Assembly: GCF_000300875.1 (NCBI RefSeq) | Contig: NZ_AMSG01000011.1 | Location: forward strand, 22,235 to 86,234 | Source of the DNA: Galbibacter marinus | Lineage (GTDB): Bacteria; Bacteroidota; Bacteroidia; Flavobacteriales; Flavobacteriaceae | DNA: 64,000 nt | Direction of reading: 5' to 3' | In this document: piece by piece, positions 45,686 to 52,847 of the stretch | How positions within the stretch are numbered: position 1 is the stretch's first letter | How the letters are laid out: every line of letters begins with the position of its first letter | Made by a program: the position numbers and the translations under genes | The notes under the pieces: generated by a model | Told to the model about the DNA's origin: nothing | Seen by the model: only the letters and a program-made list of their open reading frames with translations | Databases searched by the model: none

Positions 45686-46327
45686 ATGAAAATGAAAATC
45701 GCGCTCAAAAACGTCAGTTTTGTCCTTTTGCTTTTAAAAATGTGTGTCATTTTTAGTCAAGAGCAAGCGCTGAAAAATCGAATTATTTTAGACCCTGGTC
45801 ATGGGGGAAGGGATTTCGGTACTATGACAAAAAGTGGGATCAAAGAAAAGGATGTAGCCCTTAATATTGCAAGGGAAGTTTTAAGGCTCAACAAAAAATT
45901 AAATTCACCTCTGGAAATATTGTTAACTAGGTATACCGATACGCTAGTTTCATTAGCCGATAGATCAGAATTAGCCAGAAGCCTCGATGCTGATCTACTA
46001 GTATCTTTACACCTAAATCATGCCGAGAACCCTAGTGCAAGAGGAATTGAGGTTTATATAGGAGATAGGCCTTCAAAGTACTTAAGTGCCTCAATATGGC
46101 TTTCTTATAAGCTGCAGAAGAATTTTATAAGCGCCTTAGGCTTTGAGAGTCGTGGGGTAAAGTTTGCTGATTTTAAGGTTCTTCGCGATGCTACTAATTG
46201 GTATCCGGCTTGTCTTGTGGAGATAGGTTTTTTATCCAACCCTGATGAGCGCAATTATCTTACCCAGGGTAAGCATATAACATTTATCGCAAAAGTCATA
46301 TTAACAACCATAATAAATCACAACTAA
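45686..46327 (+). CDS. N-acetylmuramoyl-L-alanine amidase (Amidase_3)
   Basis: A 213-residue exported protein with a signal peptide (about 1-24). The catalytic domain shows the zinc ligands and catalytic Glu of the AmiC family in order: ILDPGHGGRDFGT (His), KEKDVALN (Glu), SLHLNHAE (His) and CLVEIGFLSNPDE (catalytic Glu). It cleaves the amide bond between N-acetylmuramic acid and L-alanine in the cell wall. Next to conjugation genes, a small single-domain amidase probably opens peptidoglycan for channel assembly, the job done by lytic transglycosylases elsewhere. It is divergent from the tra operon, and shared operator-like repeats lie between them. Confidence 0.93.
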   Translation: MKMKIALKNVSFVLLLLKMCVIFSQEQALKNRIILDPGHGGRDFGTMTKSGIKEKDVALNIAREVLRLNKKLNSPLEILLTRYTDTLVSLADRSELARSLDADLLVSLHLNHAENPSARGIEVYIGDRPSKYLSASIWLSYKLQKNFISALGFESRGVKFADFKVLRDATNWYPACLVEIGFLSNPDERNYLTQGKHITFIAKVILTTIINHN

Positions 46328-46328
46328 A

Positions 46329-46427
46329 ATGAAAGATCTTTTTGTAGAGTTAACCAAAAGTTTAAAAGCTATTGCATCAGCCTTTATTACAGAGTTAAGG
46401 GTGCTTTATAAGTATTTTAGACCTTGA
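46329..46427 (+). CDS. Possible 32-residue peptide downstream of the amidase
   Basis: An ATG one base after the amidase stop opens a 33-codon frame (MKDLFVELTKSLKAIASAFI, then TELRVLYKYFRP). The tight spacing suggests translational coupling. The peptide is amphipathic and has no recognisable domain. A chance frame cannot be excluded. Confidence 0.3.
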   Translation: MKDLFVELTKSLKAIASAFITELRVLYKYFRP

Positions 46428-46725
46428 AGTTTATATTTAAGTGGTATACCTTTTGCCTTGAGAATATCGGCATAGTTCGCCGGTAGTATATCCCATTATT
46501 GCATTTATTTTTAAAAAAAGTAAAAAAAGGGTATAACGGAACATGCTGACCCCTTAACTGGAAGACCATTTTCTAAGTGGCATTACAGCGAAAAACGCCT
46601 AAAAATGAATTCAACCAAAAACAGACTGCCATTTCACTTGCTATGGATGTGTTCAAAGTAAGCGAAACGGCAGCTAAAAAAGTTAACAGATCTTCTAAGT
46701 AGCCCTATGATCGTATTTTTTATGA
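46428..46725. other. Short intergenic stretch with a small unassigned frame
   Basis: About 300 bp between the small peptide and the HTH gene. A plus-strand frame starting with GTG at 46577 and ending with TAG at 46700-46702 encodes 41 residues with coding-like composition (NEFNQKQTAISLAMDVFKVS, then ETAAKKVNRSSK). It may be the tail of a lost gene. No family is recognised. Confidence 0.3.
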
Positions 46726-47007
46726 TTATGGATCTGAGCGCTGATCTACGCGATTTTCATCCATTACATTTTGAATATCAACAATATCATAATAGATCAT
46801 CCCACCTATTTTGGTGTATGGCAGTGTACCATTTTTTCTTAAATTCTGAAGCGTTCCAGAGCTCACTTGAAGTAAACTCATCACTTCGGTTGACTTCAGA
46901 TACCTTTTGAATTCGCTGGTGGTTTGCGTGGATACTATTTTTTTGATTTCTTTAATCATTTCTTCTTTGAAATCTTGAAGATCATCCGGGTCATTTGTTT
47001 TTCCCAT
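46726..47007 (-). CDS. Helix-turn-helix DNA-binding protein (excisionase-like, HTH_17)
   Basis: A 93-residue protein. After a charged N-terminus its residues 38-85 form a MerR/excisionase-type winged helix: KRYLKSTEVMSLLQVSSGTLQNLRKNGTLPYTKIGGMIYYDIVDIQNVM. Genes of this type are common at control regions of Bacteroidota conjugative elements, where they serve as excision factors or regulators. No integrase gene is found near it, so its role here may be regulatory. It is leftward, between the amidase and the mobilisation block, with large non-coding stretches on both sides. Confidence 0.85.
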   Translation of the reverse strand: MGKTNDPDDLQDFKEEMIKEIKKIVSTQTTSEFKRYLKSTEVMSLLQVSSGTLQNLRKNGTLPYTKIGGMIYYDIVDIQNVMDENRVDQRSDP

Positions 47008-47536
47008 AATAATAAAATTTTTTTAATGGTTGATAAATAGTTTCTTAAAGCGTTATCCACAAGAAAAACACACGGCTTAAGCTTTAATAACTTAGCATAG
47101 CTACTTTTTCTTGGACATTCATATGATAGTCTACTTACTGAGAGAAAATTGAATTGCTTGGCCTAGTTTAAAACAAGGCGGGTTTACATCTAAATTATCG
47201 CGTATATGATTTAATTTTTAATCATTAAAAGTCCTTTATACTACTGATGTATAATACATGGGTCTAGACATAAATGATATCGGTTTGAAATAGTAAATGG
47301 AAAAGATTACTTCTCGACTATTAAGCGATTTCAATATGAATACATTCAAAGGAAAGTTCTTGTATAAATCTACAAAAATATTGCCTTGATTCTAGGGTGA
47401 AATTCGGTGAGTTATCAACAATTTTCAGTCTAAAAAGTAGTCGAATTAGATTATAAACTAAATCAAGAGGATTAACTTTTAAACTTTGTTGTATTTTTTC
47501 TTGGTGCTTCTAGATGTAACTAACATTTTTATAATT
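47008..47536. other. Non-coding stretch between HTH gene and mobilisation block
   Basis: About 530 bp with no credible gene; only a 30-codon frame at about 47297-47389 is noticeable. It probably holds the promoter of the HTH gene. No strong hairpin or repeat was found. Confidence 0.35.
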
Positions 47537-47866
47537 TTAAAGGGCATTTACTTTTGTAGATAAAATATAAATTATTGACCCTCCTATTAAAAGTGTGGTC
47601 AAAATAAAGGTGATCATTAGCCAAGTTAAAAAGACTTTGGTTTTTTTAAACAGTACATCCATTTTTATATAAAACTGATTTTGTTCTGCGCTTTGTCTTT
47701 TTAATAGATTGTTATAGTGGTCCATAAAAGTTTTAAGTTCTTTCAAGTCAATAGACACTCTTAAGCCTTGCAAATTTTCATTAATGCCTTCAAGTCTCTT
47801 TACGTCATTTTGGAACCTTTCAACCTCTGTGGTCAGTAGCTCCATCTGTTGGGTAATTCTTGTCAT
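47537..47866 (-). CDS. Membrane-anchored coiled-coil protein of the mobilisation block (DUF6730-like)
   Basis: A 109-residue protein. Residues 1-75 are a coiled coil (MTRITQQMELLTTEVERFQNDVKRLEGINENLQGL) and residues 80-103 a membrane helix (VFLTWLMITFILTTLLIGGSIIYIL). The pattern matches proteins I recall as DUF6730, which sit directly downstream of the relaxase in flavobacterial conjugative elements. It may tether the relaxosome to the membrane. It follows the relaxase gene after a 13-bp gap in the same direction. Confidence 0.65.
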   Translation of the reverse strand: MTRITQQMELLTTEVERFQNDVKRLEGINENLQGLRVSIDLKELKTFMDHYNNLLKRQSAEQNQFYIKMDVLFKKTKVFLTWLMITFILTTLLIGGSIIYILSTKVNAL

Positions 47867-47879
47867 AAATAAAGTTTTA

Positions 47880-48773
47880 TTAAATTTCTATGCCAACTCC
47901 TTTGGTTTGTTTTATAATCTTTGATGCTATTCTCGTTGCAATCCTATGGGCTAATTTAGGGGCAATAGGCACTAGGGTTCCTTCAATCTTAACGGGTATA
48001 ATGTTATTTGATCTTATAATGGATCTGCCATAGAGCTCAATAGCCAAATTACCGCCTCCCATTGATCTGTGGATTTCACTTGCTTTAAGATTATGATTTC
48101 CATAAGCTAGCCGAAATCCTCTAAGGTTTCCGTCTTTAGTTATACTTGGAATAACCTCTACGCCTTTTGCCTTCATATGCCGTATGTACTGATCAAAGTT
48201 CTTTGGCCTGTAACGATTAATAACATGGTCGTGTATGCTTCTTATTTTTGAGCGCACTGGAGAGAGTCTCCCAAGCTTTTCTAACACCACATCCTTGACG
48301 GTGGTTAGGTTCATTTGTTGTGCAACCTGGACAGCTGTTCTCATGGAACGAGGATCAAGAAAAGAATCATCATATACATTGCCGTTAAAATCTATTCTAT
48401 TTACATAAAGATGAATATGCAGGTGTTCTTTATCTCGGTGGACAAAGCCTATGGCTTGTCGATTTATTAGTTTCATTTGCGAAGTAAACTTTAAGCATAT
48501 TTCTTGAAGGTCTCTAAGGTTTAACTTCTTTCCATCCTCTATTGTTGGACTAAGTATAAAAGATAAGGTATTATTTTTACAGTAATGATTCTGGCTCTGA
48601 ATAAACCGGAACTCCCTGGCAATTTCTGTGGGGTTCTCCCCCATTAGATGCTGGCGAAAAACAACTTCTGCATCCTTTTCTTGATTCCATCCATAGGATA
48701 TAGAATCCTTAGTCTGGCTAATAGCATGTCCTTTACCGATCATTGTTTTATTATTTAATGATGGTTTGGACAA
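47880..48773 (-). CDS. Relaxase / mobilisation nuclease
   Basis: A 297-residue relaxase. The N-terminal part holds a candidate catalytic Tyr (Y27 in SISYGWN). The metal-binding motif VHRDKEHLHIHLYVNRI gives H117, H119 and H121, with H112 upstream, the HxHxH of MobA/VirD2-type relaxases. The C-terminal third is a basic DNA-binding region (YRPKNFDQYIRHMKAKGVEV). It should nick one strand at oriT and stay covalently attached during transfer. It overlaps the upstream ribbon-helix-helix protein by 23 bp and forms a block of three genes with the coiled-coil protein. Confidence 0.93.
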   Translation of the reverse strand: MSKPSLNNKTMIGKGHAISQTKDSISYGWNQEKDAEVVFRQHLMGENPTEIAREFRFIQSQNHYCKNNTLSFILSPTIEDGKKLNLRDLQEICLKFTSQMKLINRQAIGFVHRDKEHLHIHLYVNRIDFNGNVYDDSFLDPRSMRTAVQVAQQMNLTTVKDVVLEKLGRLSPVRSKIRSIHDHVINRYRPKNFDQYIRHMKAKGVEVIPSITKDGNLRGFRLAYGNHNLKASEIHRSMGGGNLAIELYGRSIIRSNNIIPVKIEGTLVPIAPKLAHRIATRIASKIIKQTKGVGIEI

Positions 48774-49242
48774 GTGATTTAATTTCCTTGGTAAGTTGAT
48801 TTACTTCCTTGGCAAGTTCTGGATCGCTGTCATGCGCATTACTTCCCCTGGTTTTAAAATCGTTATAAAATTGCACTAAAGCTTTATAGGCCCTAATGTG
48901 CTGATCAGTCATACGCTGTTTTATTTGAACTTTAAATACAGCCCTACGAGTAAACTCACTCAAGGATAGTCTACTTTGTTTAGCTCGAAGCTTTAGAAGC
49001 TTTTTTTCATATACAGTGCAATAAAGTTTGACATATTTGGTTTTACGCTTTGATTTTCTCTTTTTTTTCGAATTATTAGGCAAGGTTGTTTTTAAGGATT
49101 CCTTCTTATCAAGTTCAGGTGTTATGGAATCATTTTCACTTAAAAAATCTGATGAGAGTTTTAGTATGTTGTCATTCTCAATTGCTTTTCGTTCTATGAG
49201 CACTCCTTTTTTGTTGGTGTTTATGTTCGTTTTTGTTCTCAT
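48751..49242 (-). CDS. Ribbon-helix-helix mobilisation accessory protein (MobA/MobC-like)
   Basis: A 163-residue basic protein. A Lys-rich N-terminal region (NNSKKKRKSKRKTKYVKLY) precedes a ribbon-helix-helix domain (about 70-115: YVKLYCTVYEKKLLKLRAKQSRLSLSEFTRRAVFKVQI). A C-terminal helical tail is typical of accessory factors that bind oriT and help the relaxase. It overlaps the relaxase start by 23 bp. The palindrome at 49261-49274 lies directly upstream of its start. Confidence 0.9.
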   Translation of the reverse strand: MRTKTNINTNKKGVLIERKAIENDNILKLSSDFLSENDSITPELDKKESLKTTLPNNSKKKRKSKRKTKYVKLYCTVYEKKLLKLRAKQSRLSLSEFTRRAVFKVQIKQRMTDQHIRAYKALVQFYNDFKTRGSNAHDSDPELAKEVNQLTKEIKSLVQTIIK

Positions 49243-49260
49243 ATGAATAGTTTTATATTG

Positions 49261-49274
49261 GCATCTATAGATGC
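49261..49274. promoter_or_regulatory. 14-bp palindrome upstream of the mobilisation genes (candidate oriT/operator)
   Basis: A perfect palindrome GCATCTATAGATGC lies 18 bp upstream of the mobilisation accessory gene. Transfer origins and the binding sites of the accessory proteins often lie exactly here in this class of element. No nick-site consensus could be identified. Confidence 0.4.
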
Positions 49275-49484
49275 GCTACTTTATTAAATCATCTAAATAC
49301 TTTTACTTCAAGTTTTATGTTCTTTTTGGGGCCGAGAATGTCGTTAGACTAGTGGGTTTTAATGACAAATTATAGTGTCATTAAAGCAGTAATTCTTGTA
49401 ATAAATTTAAATAGAAATACAGCTCGTCTGACAAATATCTTGAGTTAGTTATTAACAATCATTTGATTTACAGTTATCTAACTA

Positions 49485-49509
49485 CAAATAATATCAAATG
49501 ATATCATTT
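49485..49509 (-). promoter_or_regulatory. ATTTG-repeat copy and overlapping palindrome upstream of the mobilisation genes
   Basis: On the minus strand the 15-mer ATTTGATATTATTTG (49485-49499) is identical to 45623-45637 in the tra/amidase control region. It overlaps a perfect palindrome AAATGATATCATTT (49496-49509). The copy lies about 240 bp upstream of the leftward mobilisation operon. Confidence 0.5.
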
Positions 49510-50328
49510 ATTATGAGAGGGGATGAAAATTTTTATGGGTTGCGGTGATAAATTCTTGTTTAAAGGTGGAATTCTGACAAGATGGGTGGTAAACTTTGGG
49601 GTGGAATATACAATCATTTTAGAGCATGTTGACCCTTGTAAAATATGTTTGGGGTTTATTAGCAAAACTGAAATTCGAAGATTAATCACCTCGATTTTCT
49701 AGATGGGGTCATATTAGATTATTTAGTAACATTGAAAAGTTTGGTCTTGACGCGCTACACCTTATTTTCGAAGGAAAGCACCACAAAGTAATTTATAGGG
49801 GTAACCAGAACCCTACTATCAGTATACAGCATTTCACACTGGTTGAAGTCACACCCTTTTGTACGTGTGGGATATCCTATTTTTTAATGGCTTCCATCCA
49901 AGGTTAATATAGCTAATCGGGAAGCTCCAGACTCTGCCTTACTCATCTCTGGTAGAGCTTTGGGGCTAATGTTTCTTTTAAAGCACTCCTCTAACGACCC
50001 CCTTTTTCAATAATCAAAGTTTAGAACTGAAACACAAATACCGTTAAGTTATTTTAAATCAATAGATTTTGTTTTTGAAGATTGTGACTTTATCTGAATA
50101 AAGTCACTATGAAAGGAACTGTCATTGTACTTTTTAATCCAGTAGTGCAATAAAAATCAGGAAATACCTCGCTTCCTTCAAAAGGTAAATCCACCACTTG
50201 CACTGTATTCTTGCAACAAAGGGAACAATTTTACTTGTTTGTTTAAAATAAAATTTTCGGGTAAAGCTAGAATCTATTAGCTACTCCCACAATATGTAGG
50301 GGTGGAAGCGTTTATATATAGCCCAGAG

Positions 50329-50463
50329 TTATTTATTTTTCTTAGGAGATGGAGATGGAGGTGGATTTGTATTGGTTCTTGAAATAGTTGGTTTTGGCTT
50401 ATTTGAACTATTCTTTGATGTATGTTCATTTCCATTACTCTTGTTGCTTCTCTTCTTGTCCAT
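50329..50463 (-). CDS. Small basic Ser/Pro-rich protein downstream of the DUF6338-like gene
   Basis: A 44-residue frame starts at the ATG at 50463 (MDKKRSNKSNGNEHTSKNSS) and ends in TNTNPPPSPSPKKNK. It overlaps the end of the upstream membrane-protein gene by 29 bp in another frame, which is typical of translationally coupled genes. It is disordered and rich in Lys, Asn, Ser and Pro, with no family. It may be a partner of the membrane protein. Confidence 0.45.
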   Translation of the reverse strand: MDKKRSNKSNGNEHTSKNSSNKPKPTISRTNTNPPPSPSPKKNK

Positions 50464-51085
50464 TTTCTTTTAAATTTGCTAGTTCAATTATAATTTCTTG
50501 TTTGTTTAGTGATAAATATACTTCATTAACTTCATAAAGATATTCCGAGTCTGAATAATTATAAACAGCCACATCACATAATCGAATTTCTGATACATTT
50601 TCACTTTCAGAAAATGATTTTACCCATCCGTGATATGTCAGCTTATTTTTTATGTCGCGTAAGTATATAAATTCAATGTCTTTTGAGTTTAAAAACATTG
50701 AATAAAGATTTTCATCACCGTATTTTCCCGAAACACCGAGGAATCCAGCTACCTTATTGATTACTTTTCTATTTTCAATCATTGAAGCAACAAAAGCTAT
50801 AGCTATTGAGAAAATGGAAGCAAACCCCACTTCCTTGTATGGAATGTAATAAGCATTACTTAGATTGCTCCAAATTGTCAATTCAGGTAGGTCCCTACAG
50901 ATAATGAGATTTAGTCCGTTTATTATCAACTGTAATAGCAAATAACAAACGATTCCAAAGAGAATCGAATAAAGAACAAATCGAAAACTACTCCAATCTT
51001 TATGCAAAATCAATTTACCGAAAATCAATGTTGCAATTGCCCCAGGAATCAGTATTATGATAAGTTTAAGTGTTAGTTCAGACAT
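50435..51085 (-). CDS. Membrane protein of unknown function, DUF6338-like
   Basis: A 216-residue protein with three predicted membrane helices (about 5-25, ILIPGAIATLIFG; 33-58, FVLYSILFGIVCYLLLQLIING; 86-105, VGFASIFSIAIAFVASMI). A cytosolic C-terminal domain follows (IEFIYLRDIKNKLTYHGWVKSFSESENVSEIRLCDVAVYNYSDSEYLYEVNEVYLSL), an SH3-like beta pattern. The layout corresponds to DUF6338 proteins, which are scattered in bacterial accessory regions and of unknown function. It is leftward, at the right end of the conjugative element, and overlaps a small basic gene. Cargo of the element, possibly defence-related, is a guess only. Confidence 0.65.
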   Translation of the reverse strand: MSELTLKLIIILIPGAIATLIFGKLILHKDWSSFRFVLYSILFGIVCYLLLQLIINGLNLIICRDLPELTIWSNLSNAYYIPYKEVGFASIFSIAIAFVASMIENRKVINKVAGFLGVSGKYGDENLYSMFLNSKDIEFIYLRDIKNKLTYHGWVKSFSESENVSEIRLCDVAVYNYSDSEYLYEVNEVYLSLNKQEIIIELANLKENGQEEKQQE

Positions 51086-51230
51086 TGTTTTTTCAAAATT
51101 ATTGTCAACGTATTATCTTTTTATTTCTTACTTAAAGTCCAAGATATAAATACTTTAAGGCAGCATTTACCTACACAGATTATGTGTTTTTGGTGAGGAT
51201 GGTATAGCACTCAACTATTTCTCAAACCTA

Positions 51231-51704
51231 CTATACTCCAATGAGTGGCCGTTCTCCTTGGCCATAAAAATAATGGAATAATTGATGTGGCATAAGATTA
51301 AAGGATTTAGCTATACCATAAACTTCACTCGGGTAAAGTTTAACAAACTCCCCCTTTAACAATCTACTGAACCTAGTATTCTCAATACAAGCAGAAGAAG
51401 CAATGATGCTGGAATCATATATAAAAGGGGTCAAAAAATCCTTTAATTTGTTATCTGATTCTTGCACTAAATTAAGTACAACAACTTTATGCTCCTTGAA
51501 CAGTATCTCGCATACAGAATCAATATCTAATTTTAACATCAAAATTATTTGGTAAAATGATTCAGCTAAAACAATTTTCCTAGTACCGAGGATATCCTTA
51601 ATATTAGTCACCAATTCTCGCTTAGATTCTCCAGCATATTCTTTAGACAATATTTCAAGCGCAAATTCTAAAAACGTCTCATTATTTAGTTTATTACCTC
51701 CCAT
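51231..51704 (-). CDS. Uncharacterised protein with an HTH-like C-terminal region
   Basis: A 157-residue protein not matched to a named family. The C-terminal 60 residues (SSIIASSACIENTRFSRLLKGEFVKLYPSEVYGIAKSFNLMPHQLFHYFYG) follow the XRE-type helix-turn-helix pattern: A-x-x-x-x-I-E-x-x-x-x-S-R-L-x-x-G-E, then an S-x-x-V-x-x-I-A-x-x-x-x-L helix. The N-terminal 90 residues are helical and may dimerise. Its start lies 17 bp from a perfect 33-nt palindrome that overlaps a promoter reading in the opposite direction, so it is a good candidate for an autoregulatory repressor. Confidence 0.6.
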   Translation of the reverse strand: MGGNKLNNETFLEFALEILSKEYAGESKRELVTNIKDILGTRKIVLAESFYQIILMLKLDIDSVCEILFKEHKVVVLNLVQESDNKLKDFLTPFIYDSSIIASSACIENTRFSRLLKGEFVKLYPSEVYGIAKSFNLMPHQLFHYFYGQGERPLIGV

Positions 51705-51720
51705 CCTTTGATATTCACCA

Positions 51721-51769
51721 AATTAAAACAGCAAATTATTTGCTGTTTTAATTCTTATTATTATATTTG
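51721..51769 (+). promoter_or_regulatory. Promoter with an overlapping perfect 33-nt palindromic operator
   Basis: TTTG (51739-51742), 19 nt and TATATTTG (51762-51769) match the Bacteroidota TTTG-N19-TAnnTTTG promoter exactly. The -33 element lies inside a perfect palindrome (51721-51753) with 16-bp arms, AATTAAAACAGCAAAT and ATTTGCTGTTTTAATT, around one central T. A dimer bound here would cover the -33 box. The leftward HTH-like gene starts 17 bp away. Confidence 0.85.
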
Positions 51770-51774
51770 TAAAA

Positions 51775-52030
51775 CCAACTTAGAGTTGGCATGAAATAGT
51801 AAAAAACATATTACCGAATTGGTAAGCATGAGTTTTTAAGAGCCTCTGAGTCCGAAACTAGCACGTTCACACTCAAAATGCGAGGCGGTAGATTAAACTC
51901 CCATGTCTAAAGTTATTGCGTATATTTACACAATTCTTTGGGCTGGGTGTCTATCGAATGTCGCGTTTGAGGCCTGTGCTAGTGCCTGGACAAAGACAGG
52001 AGGTGGCCCCAGCCTTTTGATTTTTCGGCT
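51775..52030 (+). ncRNA. Predicted structured RNA of about 250 nt with its own terminator
   Basis: Starting at the hairpin CCAACT-TAG-AGTTGG (51775-51789), just downstream of the promoter, the predicted transcript folds into several helices. A small hairpin TTACC/GGTAA spans 51811-51825. A long irregular stem at 51827-51905 is built from GAGTTT/AAACTC, GCCTC/GAGGC and TGAGT/ACTCA nested in order. A closing hairpin GGCTGGG (51941-51947) / CCCAGCC (52008-52014) encloses CCTGT/ACAGG and is followed by TTTTGATTTTT, a rho-independent terminator pattern. The 16 nt between 52011 and the GGCT at 52027 could form an alternative pairing. No reading frame with good features covers it. The fold is inferred by eye; no RNA family is recognised. 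Confidence 0.55.
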
Positions 52031-52059
52031 AAAACTCGCTGGCCATATATTCAACATGT

Positions 52060-52506
52060 ATGAAAACGAAGTTTACCATACCGCCGAAATCTTTTATCCA
52101 CAGCAAACTTGCCGTGGATATTTCCATTGCAGGCACTAAGTGGACACAACTTCTCCATTCTATTTCAAAAAACATCAACGTATACCCTTATAATAAAACT
52201 ATCCCTAACAATTATTGTTGGATAGAACCGACTCTTTGCCTGGGCAAACACGAGTGTTCACCACAGGGTATAAGAATTCCTAGTTTATTATTCAGTCGTA
52301 TGAACAATAAAAATAGGGCAATTTTAACTTCCCTGCAAGAATCAAAAAATGATTCTTGTTGCATAGGGTCGGTTTTTATAGAAACATCACGTTCAAAGGA
52401 TCTATCAACTTATTTGAATTGTGAAATCATATCTCACTATTTAAAGAAGATACAGGTATCACCTTCATATAGGTTATTTCGCAAGAAAAGAAAAAATCCT
52501 ATCTAG
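52060..52506 (+). CDS. Orphan 148-residue protein downstream of the structured RNA
   Basis: The ATG at 52060 opens a 148-residue frame (MKTKFTIPPKSFIHSKLAVD..WIEPTLCLGKHECSPQGIRIPSLLFSRMNNKNRAILTSLQ..CCIGSVFIETSRSKDLSTYLN). It has no signal peptide and no membrane segment, several Cys and a basic C-terminal tail (RLFRKKRKNPI). No family is recognised. It lies about 30 bp beyond the terminator of the predicted RNA, so expression may depend on read-through. Size fits small toxins or RNA-binding proteins, but that is a guess. Confidence 0.5.
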   Translation: MKTKFTIPPKSFIHSKLAVDISIAGTKWTQLLHSISKNINVYPYNKTIPNNYCWIEPTLCLGKHECSPQGIRIPSLLFSRMNNKNRAILTSLQESKNDSCCIGSVFIETSRSKDLSTYLNCEIISHYLKKIQVSPSYRLFRKKRKNPI

Positions 52507-52847
52507 CCCATTTACGATTATTGTAGCAGTGGCTAAAGAAGGTTGGAATTCAAACTGATAAGTAGGTATGCTTTTTTTTCAATCGAAAAGTATACCACTA
52601 CTCTGCTAATGACAATTCATGATTGAGTTAATGATAGTGTGTTTAAAACTCACTTAAATTATAGTTCAGGATTATGGATTTAGATCACGAATACCCTATT
52701 ACAAAACATTTAAAAACAAAGACATATACGAGATAGAATACAACAGACATCATACTAATTTAATCTAACAAGGAAAAGATTCTCAGTGCATTTGACAGGT
52801 GATCGGAATCTTTATAATTAACTAAAAACACGTTTTAGAACAACATT
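52507..52847. other. Non-coding region upstream of the SusC-SusD-M16 operon
   Basis: About 340 bp without a gene. It should contain the promoter of the SusC gene at 52848. No canonical promoter motif or strong repeat was found. Confidence 0.35.

Larger units (their letters stand above)
49243..50328. other. 1.1-kb non-coding stretch upstream of the mobilisation operon
   Basis: No credible gene in about 1.1 kb. It holds the palindrome at 49261-49274 and an ATTTG-repeat copy at 49485-49499. A further palindrome AAATGATATCATTT (49496-49509) overlaps that copy. Transfer origin and mobilisation promoter are expected here. Confidence 0.4.

Noticed and set aside
49504..49689. 61-codon minus-strand frame in the mobilisation upstream region
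   Set aside because: Composition is not coding-like and it overlaps the palindrome-containing control region.
51775..51905. Possible tRNA-like structure (GGTAAGC and GTTCACACTC)
   Set aside because: Stem lengths and spacing do not fit a tRNA cloverleaf: no paired T-stem and no acceptor stem could be built.
51903..52139. 78-codon plus-strand frame inside the predicted RNA
   Set aside because: It overlaps the nested helices and the terminator-like hairpin and overlaps the start of the 148-aa frame; its protein (MSKVIAYIYTILWAGCLSN..) has no domain and an odd composition.
51775..52506. Retron (msr/msd RNA plus reverse transcriptase)
   Set aside because: The RNA fold resembles retron RNA loosely, but no reverse-transcriptase gene or RT motif is present nearby.
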